Of a stretch of 64,000 nucleotides of DNA, positions 43,343 to 53,548 are shown piece by piece. A program made the translations under genes and the position numbers. Position 1 is the first letter of the stretch. Each line of letters starts with the position of its first letter. The stretch spans positions 2,759,755 to 2,823,754 of the forward strand of contig NZ_CP045928.1 of assembly GCF_009664855.1 (NCBI RefSeq), read 5' to 3'. The notes beneath the pieces are model-generated. The model saw nothing but the letters and a program-made list of their open reading frames with translations, did not search any database and had not been told where the DNA came from. The DNA comes from Flavobacterium sp. SLB02 (lineage in GTDB: Bacteria > Bacteroidota > Bacteroidia > Flavobacteriales > Flavobacteriaceae).

Positions 43343-45682
43343 TTATAATTTAGAAGATGTAATCTCTTTCATTTCTCCGTTTACCTTCACTTTTACCTTT
43401 GTTGGTACAGGAGATAAAACTTCATATTTCGTTACTTTACCTTTTTCCCATTTAATGTTTATGGTAAAGTTTCCTTCGGCTTTAAGTCCTTTTACTTCTC
43501 CTTTGTTTAACCAGGCATCCGGCATTGCAGGCAATAATTCTATAAATCCGGCGTGACTTTGAATTAGCATTTCACCAATTCCGGCAGATGCACCAAAGTT
43601 TCCATCAATTTGAAATGGTGGCCCTGCAGAAAGTAAATTGGCATACACACCGCCACCAGGACCATAGTTAATATTGGTATCGCGTGTTTGTCTAAGTATT
43701 GTTTTAAATAATTTATAAGCTTTGTTTCCATCTTTTAAACGAGCCCAAAACAGCATTTTGTATGCAATTGACCAACTTGTTCCATCATCTCCTCTTACTT
43801 CAAGCGTTTTTTTAATTGCGTCAACCAATTCTGGTTTGTTTTCAGGAGTAATCAAAGATCCCGGGTATAAACCATATAAATGAGAAATATGACGGTGTTG
43901 AGGATCTTCTTCTTTATAATCTTTCAACCATTCCATGATTCGTCCGTCAGGGCTAACAACTCCCGGAGGCGGTAATAATTTTAATTGTTTGTCTAATTCA
44001 ATACTCAAATCATTATCTAAACCAAGTTTTTTAGAGGCTATTATCACGTTATTAAACAATTCGCGAATAATTTGATTGTCTATTGTAGGTCCCATACAAA
44101 CGTGCGACGCATCACCATTTGGCAATAAAAATGAATTTTCCGGCGATACTGATGGCGATGTTACTAACCAGCCCGTTTCAGGATCTTTTACCAACATATT
44201 TTTATAAAATTGTGCTGCTCCTTTCAAAATAGGATAAATTTCAGCCAAATATGCCTGATCATTGGTATACAAATAGTGGCTCCATAAATTGTTGCACAAC
44301 CAGCCTGAACCTGATTTTGTGATTCCCCATGAAGCACTTTCTCCCGGCTCTGTAAAACCCCAAACGTTTGTAATAACGTGTGCAACCCAACCATCAGCAT
44401 TGTAATAAGCTTTGGCTGTTTTTTCTCCATTTGGTACCAAATCTTTAGTCAAATCTTTTAATGGAAGATTCAATTCTGATAAGTTTGCGGTTTCTAAAGC
44501 CCAGTGATTCATCTGAACATTTACATCCAGATGATAATCGGCGTTCCATGGTGTTTGTACATCTTTCGCCCATAATCCCTGCAAGTTTGGAGGCAACAAT
44601 CCTAGTCTGGTGCTGCTGATACTTAAATAACGTCCGTATTGATAAAACAAAATTGGAAGCGCTGTATCTGCATCTGGTTCTTTTACAAAAATATCCAGGC
44701 GCTCATTGGTTGGTAATGTTTTCTTTGCGCTTTTTCCGAAATTTAAAGTCAAACGATTGAATAACTTTTGGTAGTTTTCAACATGTTTTTTCTTCTGATC
44801 CTGATATTTCGTTTGCATCGCTGCATCCAAAACTTTATCTGTAGTAATTTCGAAATTTTTATCTTTATAATCTGTTCCTGCAGAAATAAAAATCACAACT
44901 TCTGTAGCATTTTTTATTTCAATTTTATTGTTAGTATATAAAGCATTTCCATCTACTTGCTGAGTTTTTACTTTTGCTTTATATTTCATTCCTTTTCCGT
45001 CGGTTCCGTTGTTAAGCTGACCTGTCATAACCAGCGAATTATCAGAGCCATTTACAGTTTTAAAACGTTCTGGTCGATCTAACTGAATAGTAAAATTTAG
45101 TTTTCCTTTTTTGCTCGAAGTTAATTTGATAAAACCTGCATCGTCGCCAAATCCTGTAAAATATTCACGCTTATACGTCACGCCGTCAATTATAAATTGA
45201 GTTCCGGCAACTGCGGTTTGAATATCCAGATTTCTGCTGTAATTAACCGGTTTTGACTGGGTTTTATAATCAAATTTCAGTGTCAGATCTCCCAAAACCT
45301 GATATGCTCCAAAGGGTACATCAGCTCCATTTCCACTTCCGGAACCTGCTCCTGTACAGATAAAATGCTGATCGATTAGTTTTTGAGCTTCCTTATTTTT
45401 ATTCTCCAATAACAATTGTCTTATTTGTGGCAAAAAAGAATATGCTTTGTAATTGTTGGCATCTTGCGGGCCTCCGCTCCATAAGGTAATTTCATTCAAA
45501 ACCAATTTTTCGGTTGTTACTCCGCCGTCCGGCATAATTCCTAAACGTCCGTTTCCTAATGGCAATGTTTCTTCCCATTGAGAGGCTGGTTTGTTATACC
45601 ATAATTCTAGTGGGTTATTTTGCGAATAGCCTAACAAGGGCAATAGTATAAAAAGCAGTGCTTTAAATTTTTTAATGTTCAT
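43343..45682 (-). CDS. GH95 alpha-L-fucosidase/alpha-L-galactosidase family enzyme
   Basis: A 779-residue periplasmic enzyme with signal peptide (about 1-20). GH95 features: LWYNKPASQWEETLPLGNGRLGIMPDGG and LNEITLWSGGP in the N-terminal sandwich; GLLPPNLQGLWAKD; WNADYHLDVNVQMNHW; SPSVSPENSF with MGPTIDNQIIRELF, the likely acid region; and PPFQIDGNFGASAGIGEM with the base Asp693. In characterised members the base is assisted by an Asn-x-Asn pair; here it reads Asp386-Val-Asn388. That change and the HW in place of YW put it in a divergent subgroup, so the sugar removed may be L-fucose, L-galactose or another. Confidence 0.9.
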   Translation of the reverse strand: MNIKKFKALLFILLPLLGYSQNNPLELWYNKPASQWEETLPLGNGRLGIMPDGGVTTEKLVLNEITLWSGGPQDANNYKAYSFLPQIRQLLLENKNKEAQKLIDQHFICTGAGSGSGNGADVPFGAYQVLGDLTLKFDYKTQSKPVNYSRNLDIQTAVAGTQFIIDGVTYKREYFTGFGDDAGFIKLTSSKKGKLNFTIQLDRPERFKTVNGSDNSLVMTGQLNNGTDGKGMKYKAKVKTQQVDGNALYTNNKIEIKNATEVVIFISAGTDYKDKNFEITTDKVLDAAMQTKYQDQKKKHVENYQKLFNRLTLNFGKSAKKTLPTNERLDIFVKEPDADTALPILFYQYGRYLSISSTRLGLLPPNLQGLWAKDVQTPWNADYHLDVNVQMNHWALETANLSELNLPLKDLTKDLVPNGEKTAKAYYNADGWVAHVITNVWGFTEPGESASWGITKSGSGWLCNNLWSHYLYTNDQAYLAEIYPILKGAAQFYKNMLVKDPETGWLVTSPSVSPENSFLLPNGDASHVCMGPTIDNQIIRELFNNVIIASKKLGLDNDLSIELDKQLKLLPPPGVVSPDGRIMEWLKDYKEEDPQHRHISHLYGLYPGSLITPENKPELVDAIKKTLEVRGDDGTSWSIAYKMLFWARLKDGNKAYKLFKTILRQTRDTNINYGPGGGVYANLLSAGPPFQIDGNFGASAGIGEMLIQSHAGFIELLPAMPDAWLNKGEVKGLKAEGNFTINIKWEKGKVTKYEVLSPVPTKVKVKVNGEMKEITSSKL

Positions 45683-45748
45683 AATTCTATTTTTAAAGTA
45701 TTTTGCAATGTTTATTAAACCTGTCAGGTTTGTGTTTAGAATAATTTC

Positions 45749-48688
45749 TTATTTATTGTATGGAATAGCTTTTATAACCGGTTTTTCTCCATTTTTCAAA
45801 AGTGCTTCATCAAATTCTACGGTAATTTCTTTGCTTTCTCCTTTTAGTAAAGTAAAATAACTATCGCTTACAATTGCTGGTAAAATCTGAGCTCCGGTTT
45901 TATCATTTAATGCCTGAATGTGCACTCCAAATGCAATTCCTGACGGACTTGAAACTTTAGCTTTTACAAAATATTTCCCATTTTGCTTTACGACTTTACT
46001 GGAAACATTTACGTTTGCTTTTGGCAATGTATTCAAATCGGTGAAGTCTTTCATGTTGATTCCTCTCCAATAAAAATTCTCACTAATTAATTTGTTTTGG
46101 GCGTCTTTTAATTTTAATCGAATAAAATGTACCGGACTCAACTCTGAAGTATTGGCATCGGCACCAAAAACTTTAAAATCATAAAGTGAATATCCCCAGC
46201 CTGAGCCGCGTTTTATGCCTAACATTCGAACATAACGGGTTTTTATTTCATCAAACGAAATGGTTTCGATTCCTTGTTTTCCCTCTTTTATAACGCTGGC
46301 ATCTGCCCAGTTTTTAGCATCTGTACTTACCTGAATTTTATATTCTTTTCCGTATGCATTTTCCCAGTTTAAAACCACTCGGTTTACGGTATATTCGTTT
46401 TCCAGATCAACGTAAATCCATTCGTCGTCTGTTGATTTACTTGCCCAACGGCTGTTAGAATCTCCATCTGTAACGTCTCTGGTATTTCCTCCATCTGTAG
46501 AAGAAGCTGTTGCATTTTTCTGAAAAGCAAGATCTTTTTGATTCGAATAAAACGGAATCACAAAACTTTCTGTCGCTGTATTCGAATACGAATCTACTAC
46601 GGCCTTTTGGTTGAATTTTGCTGCCGATTTTCCATCCAGATTATAAACCGTTGCTTCGGCATTTAGATTTTTGAAATCAGTTCCTGTAGTATTAATTACT
46701 TTAACCGAATTATTCACCGAATTCCACTGAATGTGCATAGGCTCACAAGCCGATTTTACGCCCCAATATGCTCCTGTCAGATCATAATAATAATCATACG
46801 TTTGCCAAACCATACTAGGATAAGAGGATTGACTCATCCAGATCATAATCCCTGATGCATCTTCCCACATATGATCTAACCAGCCTTCGTACATGGCTTT
46901 GTTGGTTTCGATATTTAACAACTGGCCTTTTGTGGTATATTCTTCGAGATTATTTGGTTTTCCGTAACGTTCTGTGATGCTTTTATCATAATTATCCGGT
47001 GATGCATTAAAGGCTTTTTGCCCAAAGAAATGTTTGTCCCACATATCGTTTCTTGGCCACCAGTCTTTTTCAGGAATAAATTTCTTGAAACTTTCGATGT
47101 TTGGAAAAACAGCTGTACCAATTTCGGTTCTTAAACCCCAACTTGGTCCGTCTCCCGTACCTACATAAGCCGCAGGATATTTGGTAAAATAAAACCTCGG
47201 ATCTTTATTGCCCCAAAGTCCGCTACCGCTTAGGTTTCCGGTGTTTGAACATGGCTGATAATATCTGTCGTTATTATCAAACGTTTTAATGTTTTCAGCA
47301 ATCCAGCCATTAAGCGGAGGTTGTGGTAATCCTTCGTTATTTCCGCACCAAACGGCAATACTCGCATGATTTCTTACTCGTTTTATTTTCTCAATTACAT
47401 TGCTATTAAAAACATGAATGTCTAATGGCAGGTTTGGATTTGCATTGAGCCAAAAATCATCCCAAACCATAATTCCATATTTATCGCAGGCCTGGTAAAA
47501 CTCATCATCTGTAGTCGAACCTAACCAGTTACGAATGATGTTGTAATTCATTTCTTTGTGGAGTTTTACTTTTAGATCGTATTCTTCTCCTCTGCAACGA
47601 AGCATATATTCGCTCATTCCCCAGTTTCCTCCTTTTAGAAAAACGCGTTTTCCGTTTATGGAAACATGCAAAACACCGCCTTCTGTATCGTAGGTATATT
47701 TTTTAATTCCGAAAGTTATTTTTTGCTCGTCTGAAACTGTATCACCTATTTTAAAAGTAAACCGACACGTATACAAATTAGGATCTCCGTAACCATTTGG
47801 CCACCATAATTTCGGGTTCTGAATAGAAAGTTCCGGAAATTGTTCTTTGCTTAAATTGACACTTGTAATTGCGTTGGCCTCTAAATTAATCTTTTTAGAA
47901 AAAGTAATGTTTCCGGGCATAATTACACCCGTAAGAACTCCTTCCTGATTTTGTGCCGATGAATTTTTAAGCTCTACTTTTACTTCAAGATCTGCGCGTG
48001 CGTTCGAAGGTAAGTTGGTGTGAATCCACGGATCTACAATTCTTACTTTGTCTGTATTGCTTAGAAAAACATCATCTGTAATACCGGAATTTAATCCTGG
48101 TACATAAGGCATCCAATCCCAACCGGCGCTTGAAATATAAGTTGGACTTCCGTAATTATTTAAGGGCAGCTTTGGGATACTTACCAAAATTGCCAATACA
48201 TTTTTATCGTTGCGATGTACCAATTTTGTAATGTCAAATTTACCGCGTTGCATCATACCGCTTAATGTGGCCAGTTTTTTTCCGTTAAGGTAAACATCAC
48301 CTTCACGATTGATTCCTTCAAAATTGAGCCAGATAATTTCTTTTGTAAAATTTGCAGGTACTTTAAACTCTGAACGGTACCAAAAACTACGATCGTATTT
48401 TGTTTTATCAACCTGATAAATATTGTCGCCGTAATTAGGATCTTTCTCTAATCCGCTTACGACATAAGAATTGAAAATAGTACCTGGAACAACGGCATTT
48501 ACCCAATTGGTTCCGGAATAATTTGGGGAGAATATTTTAAGACTGTCCTGCCCTATTTCTGCTTGTGGTTTTACTTTCCAAACGATATCAGAAGAGTTTA
48601 AACTGACTTTGTTTTGAGCATAAATACTTAACGAAAAAGCATTTAAAACTAATAACCATATAAAAAAGTGAATATTATTGAACTTCAT
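45749..48688 (-). CDS. GH2 exo-beta-mannosidase/glucosaminidase-type enzyme with CBM32 insert
   Basis: A 979-residue periplasmic enzyme with signal peptide (about 1-25, ending SIYAQ). Order: sugar-binding jelly roll (about 50-215), Ig-like domain (220-320), TIM barrel (about 330-640) with acid/base Glu452 in WCGNNEGLPQ and nucleophile Glu522 in GLRTEIGTAVF, a beta-sandwich (650-715), a discoidin/F5-8C-type CBM32 (about 717-843, ATASSTDGGNTRDVTDGD, WIYVDLENEYTVNRVVL, YVRMLGI), then the rest of the C-terminal sandwich. It resembles exo-beta-D-glucosaminidase and mannosylglycoprotein endo-beta-mannosidase branches of GH2. The ATG at 48688 is preferred because upstream codons lie within the terminator hairpin. 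Confidence 0.88.
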   Translation of the reverse strand: MKFNNIHFFIWLLVLNAFSLSIYAQNKVSLNSSDIVWKVKPQAEIGQDSLKIFSPNYSGTNWVNAVVPGTIFNSYVVSGLEKDPNYGDNIYQVDKTKYDRSFWYRSEFKVPANFTKEIIWLNFEGINREGDVYLNGKKLATLSGMMQRGKFDITKLVHRNDKNVLAILVSIPKLPLNNYGSPTYISSAGWDWMPYVPGLNSGITDDVFLSNTDKVRIVDPWIHTNLPSNARADLEVKVELKNSSAQNQEGVLTGVIMPGNITFSKKINLEANAITSVNLSKEQFPELSIQNPKLWWPNGYGDPNLYTCRFTFKIGDTVSDEQKITFGIKKYTYDTEGGVLHVSINGKRVFLKGGNWGMSEYMLRCRGEEYDLKVKLHKEMNYNIIRNWLGSTTDDEFYQACDKYGIMVWDDFWLNANPNLPLDIHVFNSNVIEKIKRVRNHASIAVWCGNNEGLPQPPLNGWIAENIKTFDNNDRYYQPCSNTGNLSGSGLWGNKDPRFYFTKYPAAYVGTGDGPSWGLRTEIGTAVFPNIESFKKFIPEKDWWPRNDMWDKHFFGQKAFNASPDNYDKSITERYGKPNNLEEYTTKGQLLNIETNKAMYEGWLDHMWEDASGIMIWMSQSSYPSMVWQTYDYYYDLTGAYWGVKSACEPMHIQWNSVNNSVKVINTTGTDFKNLNAEATVYNLDGKSAAKFNQKAVVDSYSNTATESFVIPFYSNQKDLAFQKNATASSTDGGNTRDVTDGDSNSRWASKSTDDEWIYVDLENEYTVNRVVLNWENAYGKEYKIQVSTDAKNWADASVIKEGKQGIETISFDEIKTRYVRMLGIKRGSGWGYSLYDFKVFGADANTSELSPVHFIRLKLKDAQNKLISENFYWRGINMKDFTDLNTLPKANVNVSSKVVKQNGKYFVKAKVSSPSGIAFGVHIQALNDKTGAQILPAIVSDSYFTLLKGESKEITVEFDEALLKNGEKPVIKAIPYNK

Positions 48689-48720
48689 ATTACTATTTGA
48701 TTCGTTTACATTTTTGTAAA

Positions 48721-48805
48721 CATTAAAAAAAAGAATGCCATTTTGGACTAAGTTTTTTCTAACAGAAAACTTCGTACTGTTATTACCTAAATCCAAAATG
48801 GCATT
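48721..48805 (-). terminator. Long hairpin with T tract between susD and the GH2 gene
   Basis: AATGCCATTTTGGA (48734-48747) pairs perfectly with TCCAAAATGGCATT (48792-48805) over a 44-base loop; on the minus strand a run of T follows at 48725-48732. A smaller GTTTACA / TGTAAAC hairpin lies at 48705-48722. It probably terminates or attenuates transcription after susCD, giving more susCD than hydrolase mRNA. Confidence 0.7.
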
Positions 48806-48880
48806 ACAATCAAAACTGTGACTAACCAAAATCACATGACCAAAAAATAAAAAATTACATTATAACTGCCTTCAAAAACA

Positions 48881-50413
48881 TTAATATCCTGGGTTTTGAT
48901 TTTCCGGACCAATCTCATCGTTGAGCTTAATCTCGCCGATAGGAATAGGATAAAGGTTATGAAATGTAGCTATTGTACCGTTTTGTTTTGCCCATTTGTT
49001 GCGGGCTTTTACTAATTCTACCATTTTTCCAGTACGAATAAGGTCCATTCTTCTCCAGCCTTCAAAAGCTAATTCACGCATACGTTCATCCAGAATTTGA
49101 TCTCTGAACTGAGCTTGAGAAAGTCCGCTCCACGCCATTCCTGCTGGTAATGTTCCTCCAAAAGCTCTTGTACGAACCTGATTCACATATCCTTCTGCTT
49201 CTGTTGTATTTCCTAATTCATTCAAACATTCTGCGTAGTTAAGTAATACATCCGAATATCTGATATAGGCTTTATTTTTACCTGAATTCCAAAATGACTG
49301 TTTTCCTTCTACACGAATATCTTCAAACTTTTTAATGTGCGGATCCAACTCATCACCCCCAAAACCTGCAGGAAGTGTTGGTTTAACTCCTTTATAAGTA
49401 AAATCATAACGAATACTTGCGTCTTTACGCATATCACCTGGTTCCCAAATTCCGCCATCCGTTTTATCTTTATAACAATATTGAGTAGGAAGTATAAGAT
49501 CATAACCTCCAAAATAAGCATATTGGTTTATGTTTGCCAAAACTCTTGAACCTGTCTGCCATTGTATCTGGTTATTATCAGGCCAGTTATTATTATACTG
49601 CCATTCGTATAACGATTCTGAAGAATTAGCGTGATCCGGACTAAAAACATCTGCGTAGTTAGCCAATAAACTATATTTACCAGAAGTAATAACGGCTCCA
49701 AACCATTGCTTTGCTTTAGTATAATCACGGTATCCTGATGCTTCAGGAGCATATAAATATACTTTTCCTAAAAGTGCCTGAGCAACGCCTTTTGCAGGAA
49801 ATGCAGGATTGCTTTGTGATGCAGGAAGTTTTTCGATTGCTCTTTCTAAATCGGCAACGATATAAGAATAAACCAAAGGCAGCGGCTGACGTTTTAAACC
49901 AAATTCTGCCGTTTTTGCTTTATCATTAATCGGTATTTCTCCCCAATATTGTGTAAGCTCAAACATTAATGTTGCTCTTAAAAAACTGGCTTCACCCAAC
50001 AAAAGATCACGTTTTGCACTATCATCTTCGGTATTGGTTCCTAATGCTCTAATAGTTTGTGCAGCTACTTCAATAACTGGCCATCTGTCATTCCACAATT
50101 GCCCAATTGCCTGATTTTCCTGACTTAGAAAGCCATTGTATAAATCAAGTCCAGCCTGGTTAGCATCACCCGTTACCTGCAAAGCTCCTTGTTGTGCTTC
50201 GTCAGTACCAAGAGAGGTATAAAGTCCTGCACGGTCTTTTTGCATATTTCTCCAATTCGTTATGGCTCCCAAAAGAACAGGCTCAATTTTACCTAAACTG
50301 CCATAAGCCTGAGCAGCAGTAAGTGAACTTTGAGGTTCTTCCTCTAAAAAATCTGAAGAACAGGAGGTCGATAATATTGCCAGAGCCATAAAGGCTATAA
50401 TTTTTGCTTTCAT
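48881..50413 (-). CDS. SusD/RagB-family glycan-binding lipoprotein
   Basis: A 510-residue surface lipoprotein: lipobox LSTSC at about residues 14-18, then the SusD core DFLEEEPQSSLTAAQAYGS, FLRATLMFELTQYWGEIPI, PLVYSYIVADLERAIEKLP and the C-terminal IRYSDVLLNYAECLNELGN, LDERMRELAFEGWRRMDLIRTG, LYPIPIGEIKLN. It caps the SusC porin and captures oligosaccharides. The start at 50413 places the lipobox correctly and leaves 25 bases after the susC stop, the normal susC-susD coupling. Generic SusD function is certain; ligand is unknown. Confidence 0.93.
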   Translation of the reverse strand: MKAKIIAFMALAILSTSCSSDFLEEEPQSSLTAAQAYGSLGKIEPVLLGAITNWRNMQKDRAGLYTSLGTDEAQQGALQVTGDANQAGLDLYNGFLSQENQAIGQLWNDRWPVIEVAAQTIRALGTNTEDDSAKRDLLLGEASFLRATLMFELTQYWGEIPINDKAKTAEFGLKRQPLPLVYSYIVADLERAIEKLPASQSNPAFPAKGVAQALLGKVYLYAPEASGYRDYTKAKQWFGAVITSGKYSLLANYADVFSPDHANSSESLYEWQYNNNWPDNNQIQWQTGSRVLANINQYAYFGGYDLILPTQYCYKDKTDGGIWEPGDMRKDASIRYDFTYKGVKPTLPAGFGGDELDPHIKKFEDIRVEGKQSFWNSGKNKAYIRYSDVLLNYAECLNELGNTTEAEGYVNQVRTRAFGGTLPAGMAWSGLSQAQFRDQILDERMRELAFEGWRRMDLIRTGKMVELVKARNKWAKQNGTIATFHNLYPIPIGEIKLNDEIGPENQNPGY

Positions 50414-50438
50414 AAAATAATTTTTTAAATTAATTTGA

Positions 50439-53400
50439 TTAAAGAGATACATTTAATCCCAGAACTACCATTCTGGATATAGGATAAGAATCTCCTCCCT
50501 CAGGATCATAACCTTTGTATTTCGTTACAATAAATAGATTCGATCCCGTTACATAAAACCTTACATTTTTAAGAAAAACACTTTCTGCAACCTTATCTTG
50601 TAATGTATACGATAATGTAAGTGCATTTAATCTTAAGAATGAAGCGTCTTGTATTGCCTTATCTGTCTCACCTAAAGTATATCTTCCTCCTCCAAAATAA
50701 GCTCTTGGTACATCTGTATTGGTATTGGTAGGAGTCCAACGATCTAATAGATCTGTATGTGCTGCACTCATTCCTCCTGAGTTCATATAGCTTTCGTATG
50801 TACCACTTGGTCTTTTACCTCCTATTGAATAAGAGAACACTGCGTTTAATGCAAAACCTTTATAGTTAAGATCTGTAGAAAAACCTCCGTAATAGTCAGG
50901 ATTCAAATCACCAACCACATATCTGTCCTGATCGTTTATTACACCATCGCCATTACGATCTTTAATTTTAATATCCCCAGCCTGAACAGTTCTACTTCCG
51001 TAATTTACTCCAGTAAGGTTTTCCCCCTGTTGAGCTATACCATCATATTCAAACACATAAACTGTGTTTACCGATTTGCCTAAGAAAAAGTTCCCTGTAC
51101 GTTGGATCTCATTGTTACTGTAACCACCTAAATTGTATATCTCTGTAGCATCTCCATAAAGTTTTGTAACCTTATTTTTTGCCGATGATATGTTGGCAGA
51201 AACATTCCACTTAAAGTCCTTGTTTCTGATAATGTCACCTCTAAGTTCTAATTCTATACCTTCATTAGTGGTAGCACCAATATTATCCAGCTTATATTTA
51301 TATCCTGATGAAACCGGCATATTACGCAACATTAAAAGGTCGTCATTATTTATATGAAAATAATTAGCACTTGCAGTCAGCCTGTTTTGAAAGAAACCAG
51401 TATCTAATCCAACATTAAATTGCTTTTGTTTTTCCCATCTTAAATCAAAATTATCAATATAATTATCAGACACATAAGTCCCTGAATTATTACTAACTTG
51501 TGCATTGTATAATGCAAAATACCTGTAAGCATCTACATTTTGATTCCCCACCATACCATAACCTACACGAAATTTAAGCTGATCTAATTTTTCAAATCCT
51601 GAAAGGAAATTTTCTTTAGCAATATCCCAACTTCCTGCTATTGAAGGAAACGTTCCCCATTTGTTATTAGGACCAAATTTAGAAGAACCATCTCTTCTTA
51701 CTGTACCGGTAATAGTGTATTTACCATCATAAGTATAATTAGCTCTTGCGAAATACGATTGGTTAGAATAATCTGTAAAATTCGAGCTTAACTGCGCATT
51801 ATCTTTTTGATATGCACCTGATAATGCCATATAGGTCAAATCATCACTAACAAATCCGCGAGCTCTTACATCAGTACTATTACCTGAATTACTCATTACA
51901 GAAAATCCTCCCATAACACTCACGTCATGCTTTGCAGCAAAAACTTTACTATAACTAACGGTATTGTCCCACTGATAATTGAATTGTGAATATCTATAAT
52001 GATGCGCTTCCCCATTCATAGAATTTCTAAGTGACTGTCCTGTGTAACTTGGCACATAATCAAAGTTTGCCTGATCTGCAATATCTACAGACAAAGTAGT
52101 TCTGATATCAAGTCCTTTTAGTGGTTTTGCACTTAAAAAATTACTACTTGTAAGTCTGTTACGTGAGCTTGAATTTATAATATCAAGACTTCTTATTGGG
52201 TTATAAAGATTCTGGTCAAACACTTCACCATATCTAAGATAAGTAGCCTTAGGGTCTATAGGCAATAGCGGATTTGCTCCCAATGCCACACCAAAGGCGC
52301 TACCTTCCTGATAATTGCTCTTGCTTCTTGAAAAAGTAGTATTGGTACCAAACTGCAGCCATGATTTTAAATCCTGCGTAAGGTTAATTTTTCCATTATA
52401 TCTTTTAAAATCAGAGTTTTTAAGAAGTCCCTCCTGATTAACATAATTAAAACTTACAAAATAAGTCCCTTTTTCTCCACCTCCGCTAAAACTTAAATTA
52501 TGATTCGTTTGAAAACCTGAACGTGTTACCTGATCTAGCCAGTTGTAACTTTTACCTGTTCTGTAAGATTCCAATTCATAAGGCGCAAATACAGTCGAGC
52601 CATTTGACTTAATTTGATTAACATAAGCAGCACGATCAGCCCCAGGATTCTCATCCATATAACGATTCGCGTAAGCATCAACCCTAAGATCAAATAATTG
52701 TTGGCCATTCATCAACGGGATAGTTCTTGCAAATTCAGACACCCCTGTCCATGTATCATACTGTATTTTTGCTTCTCCCGATCTTGAACCTTTTTTTGTC
52801 GTAATTACAATTACTCCATTAGCAGCTCTTGAACCATATAATGCAGTAGCCGAAGCATCTTTAAGAACTTCCATACTCGCAACATCGTCAGGGTTAATGT
52901 TTTCAAAATTGCTGTCGGTAATCAAACCATCTATTACAAATATTGGGTTACCGCCAAAGTTTAGAGAATTATTTCCCCTAATTCTTATGGAGCCTGACTG
53001 ACCAGGTACAGCGCTTTGTTGTACATATACACCTGAAGCGCGCCCTTGTAGCGCCTGCACTACGTTTGGCGTAGGAACCTCTCTAAGTTTATCACCAGAA
53101 ACACTACTTACAGCACCTGTCAGATCTCCTTTTTTCATTACAGCTCCAACTATTACAACTTCATTTAATTCCTGAGAGCTTGGTTTTAGAGACGCATTTA
53201 CAACCGCGTTATTGGCCGAAACACTTTGAGTATTAAATCCTATGAAACTAAATTCTAAAGTAGATCCAGTTTTAACATTGGCTAATTTGTAACTTCCGTC
53301 AATGTCAGTTACAGTTGAGTTCTGTGTACCCTTTACTACAACTGTAGCGCCAGGCAAGGGTAAATTTTCATTATCTGTAACTTTACCGGTGATGGTTTGG

Positions 53401-53465
53401 GAATAAAGTGTACCGGCGGACATCATAACTACTAAGAAGCATAAGTATCTTATTGCAATTCTCAT
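50439..53465 (-). CDS. SusC/RagA TonB-linked outer-membrane transporter
   Basis: A 1008-residue outer-membrane porin: signal peptide (about 1-23), carboxypeptidase-regulatory-like domain (about 24-105, TGKVTDNENLPLPGATVVVKGTQNSTVTDIDGSYKL), plug (about 115-230, VPTPNVVQALQGRASGVYVQQ, SIRIRGNNSLNFGGNPIFVIDGLI, ASMEVLKDASATALYGSRAANGVIVITTKKG) and a beta-barrel to the end (VVLGLNVSL). There is no STN signalling domain, so regulation by an anti-sigma factor is not expected, consistent with the GntR gene upstream. It imports oligosaccharides bound by the adjacent SusD. Confidence 0.94.
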   Translation of the reverse strand: MRIAIRYLCFLVVMMSAGTLYSQTITGKVTDNENLPLPGATVVVKGTQNSTVTDIDGSYKLANVKTGSTLEFSFIGFNTQSVSANNAVVNASLKPSSQELNEVVIVGAVMKKGDLTGAVSSVSGDKLREVPTPNVVQALQGRASGVYVQQSAVPGQSGSIRIRGNNSLNFGGNPIFVIDGLITDSNFENINPDDVASMEVLKDASATALYGSRAANGVIVITTKKGSRSGEAKIQYDTWTGVSEFARTIPLMNGQQLFDLRVDAYANRYMDENPGADRAAYVNQIKSNGSTVFAPYELESYRTGKSYNWLDQVTRSGFQTNHNLSFSGGGEKGTYFVSFNYVNQEGLLKNSDFKRYNGKINLTQDLKSWLQFGTNTTFSRSKSNYQEGSAFGVALGANPLLPIDPKATYLRYGEVFDQNLYNPIRSLDIINSSSRNRLTSSNFLSAKPLKGLDIRTTLSVDIADQANFDYVPSYTGQSLRNSMNGEAHHYRYSQFNYQWDNTVSYSKVFAAKHDVSVMGGFSVMSNSGNSTDVRARGFVSDDLTYMALSGAYQKDNAQLSSNFTDYSNQSYFARANYTYDGKYTITGTVRRDGSSKFGPNNKWGTFPSIAGSWDIAKENFLSGFEKLDQLKFRVGYGMVGNQNVDAYRYFALYNAQVSNNSGTYVSDNYIDNFDLRWEKQKQFNVGLDTGFFQNRLTASANYFHINNDDLLMLRNMPVSSGYKYKLDNIGATTNEGIELELRGDIIRNKDFKWNVSANISSAKNKVTKLYGDATEIYNLGGYSNNEIQRTGNFFLGKSVNTVYVFEYDGIAQQGENLTGVNYGSRTVQAGDIKIKDRNGDGVINDQDRYVVGDLNPDYYGGFSTDLNYKGFALNAVFSYSIGGKRPSGTYESYMNSGGMSAAHTDLLDRWTPTNTNTDVPRAYFGGGRYTLGETDKAIQDASFLRLNALTLSYTLQDKVAESVFLKNVRFYVTGSNLFIVTKYKGYDPEGGDSYPISRMVVLGLNVSL

Positions 53466-53548
53466 AATGATTTGGTTTTTAGTTAATAAAATATTGAGTT
53501 GGTTTTTTTGAATTATTGAGCATTTAAAATACGAGAAAACGAATTGAC

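Noticed and set aside
48689-48835. Upstream in-frame extension of the GH2 gene
   Set aside because: The extra 49 codons overlap the hairpin and T tract after susD and precede the real signal peptide at MKFNNIHFFIWLLV.
40839-53465. ECF sigma/anti-sigma or hybrid two-component control of the glycan locus
   Set aside because: No such gene is present in the window and SusC has no STN domain; a GntR regulator is present instead.
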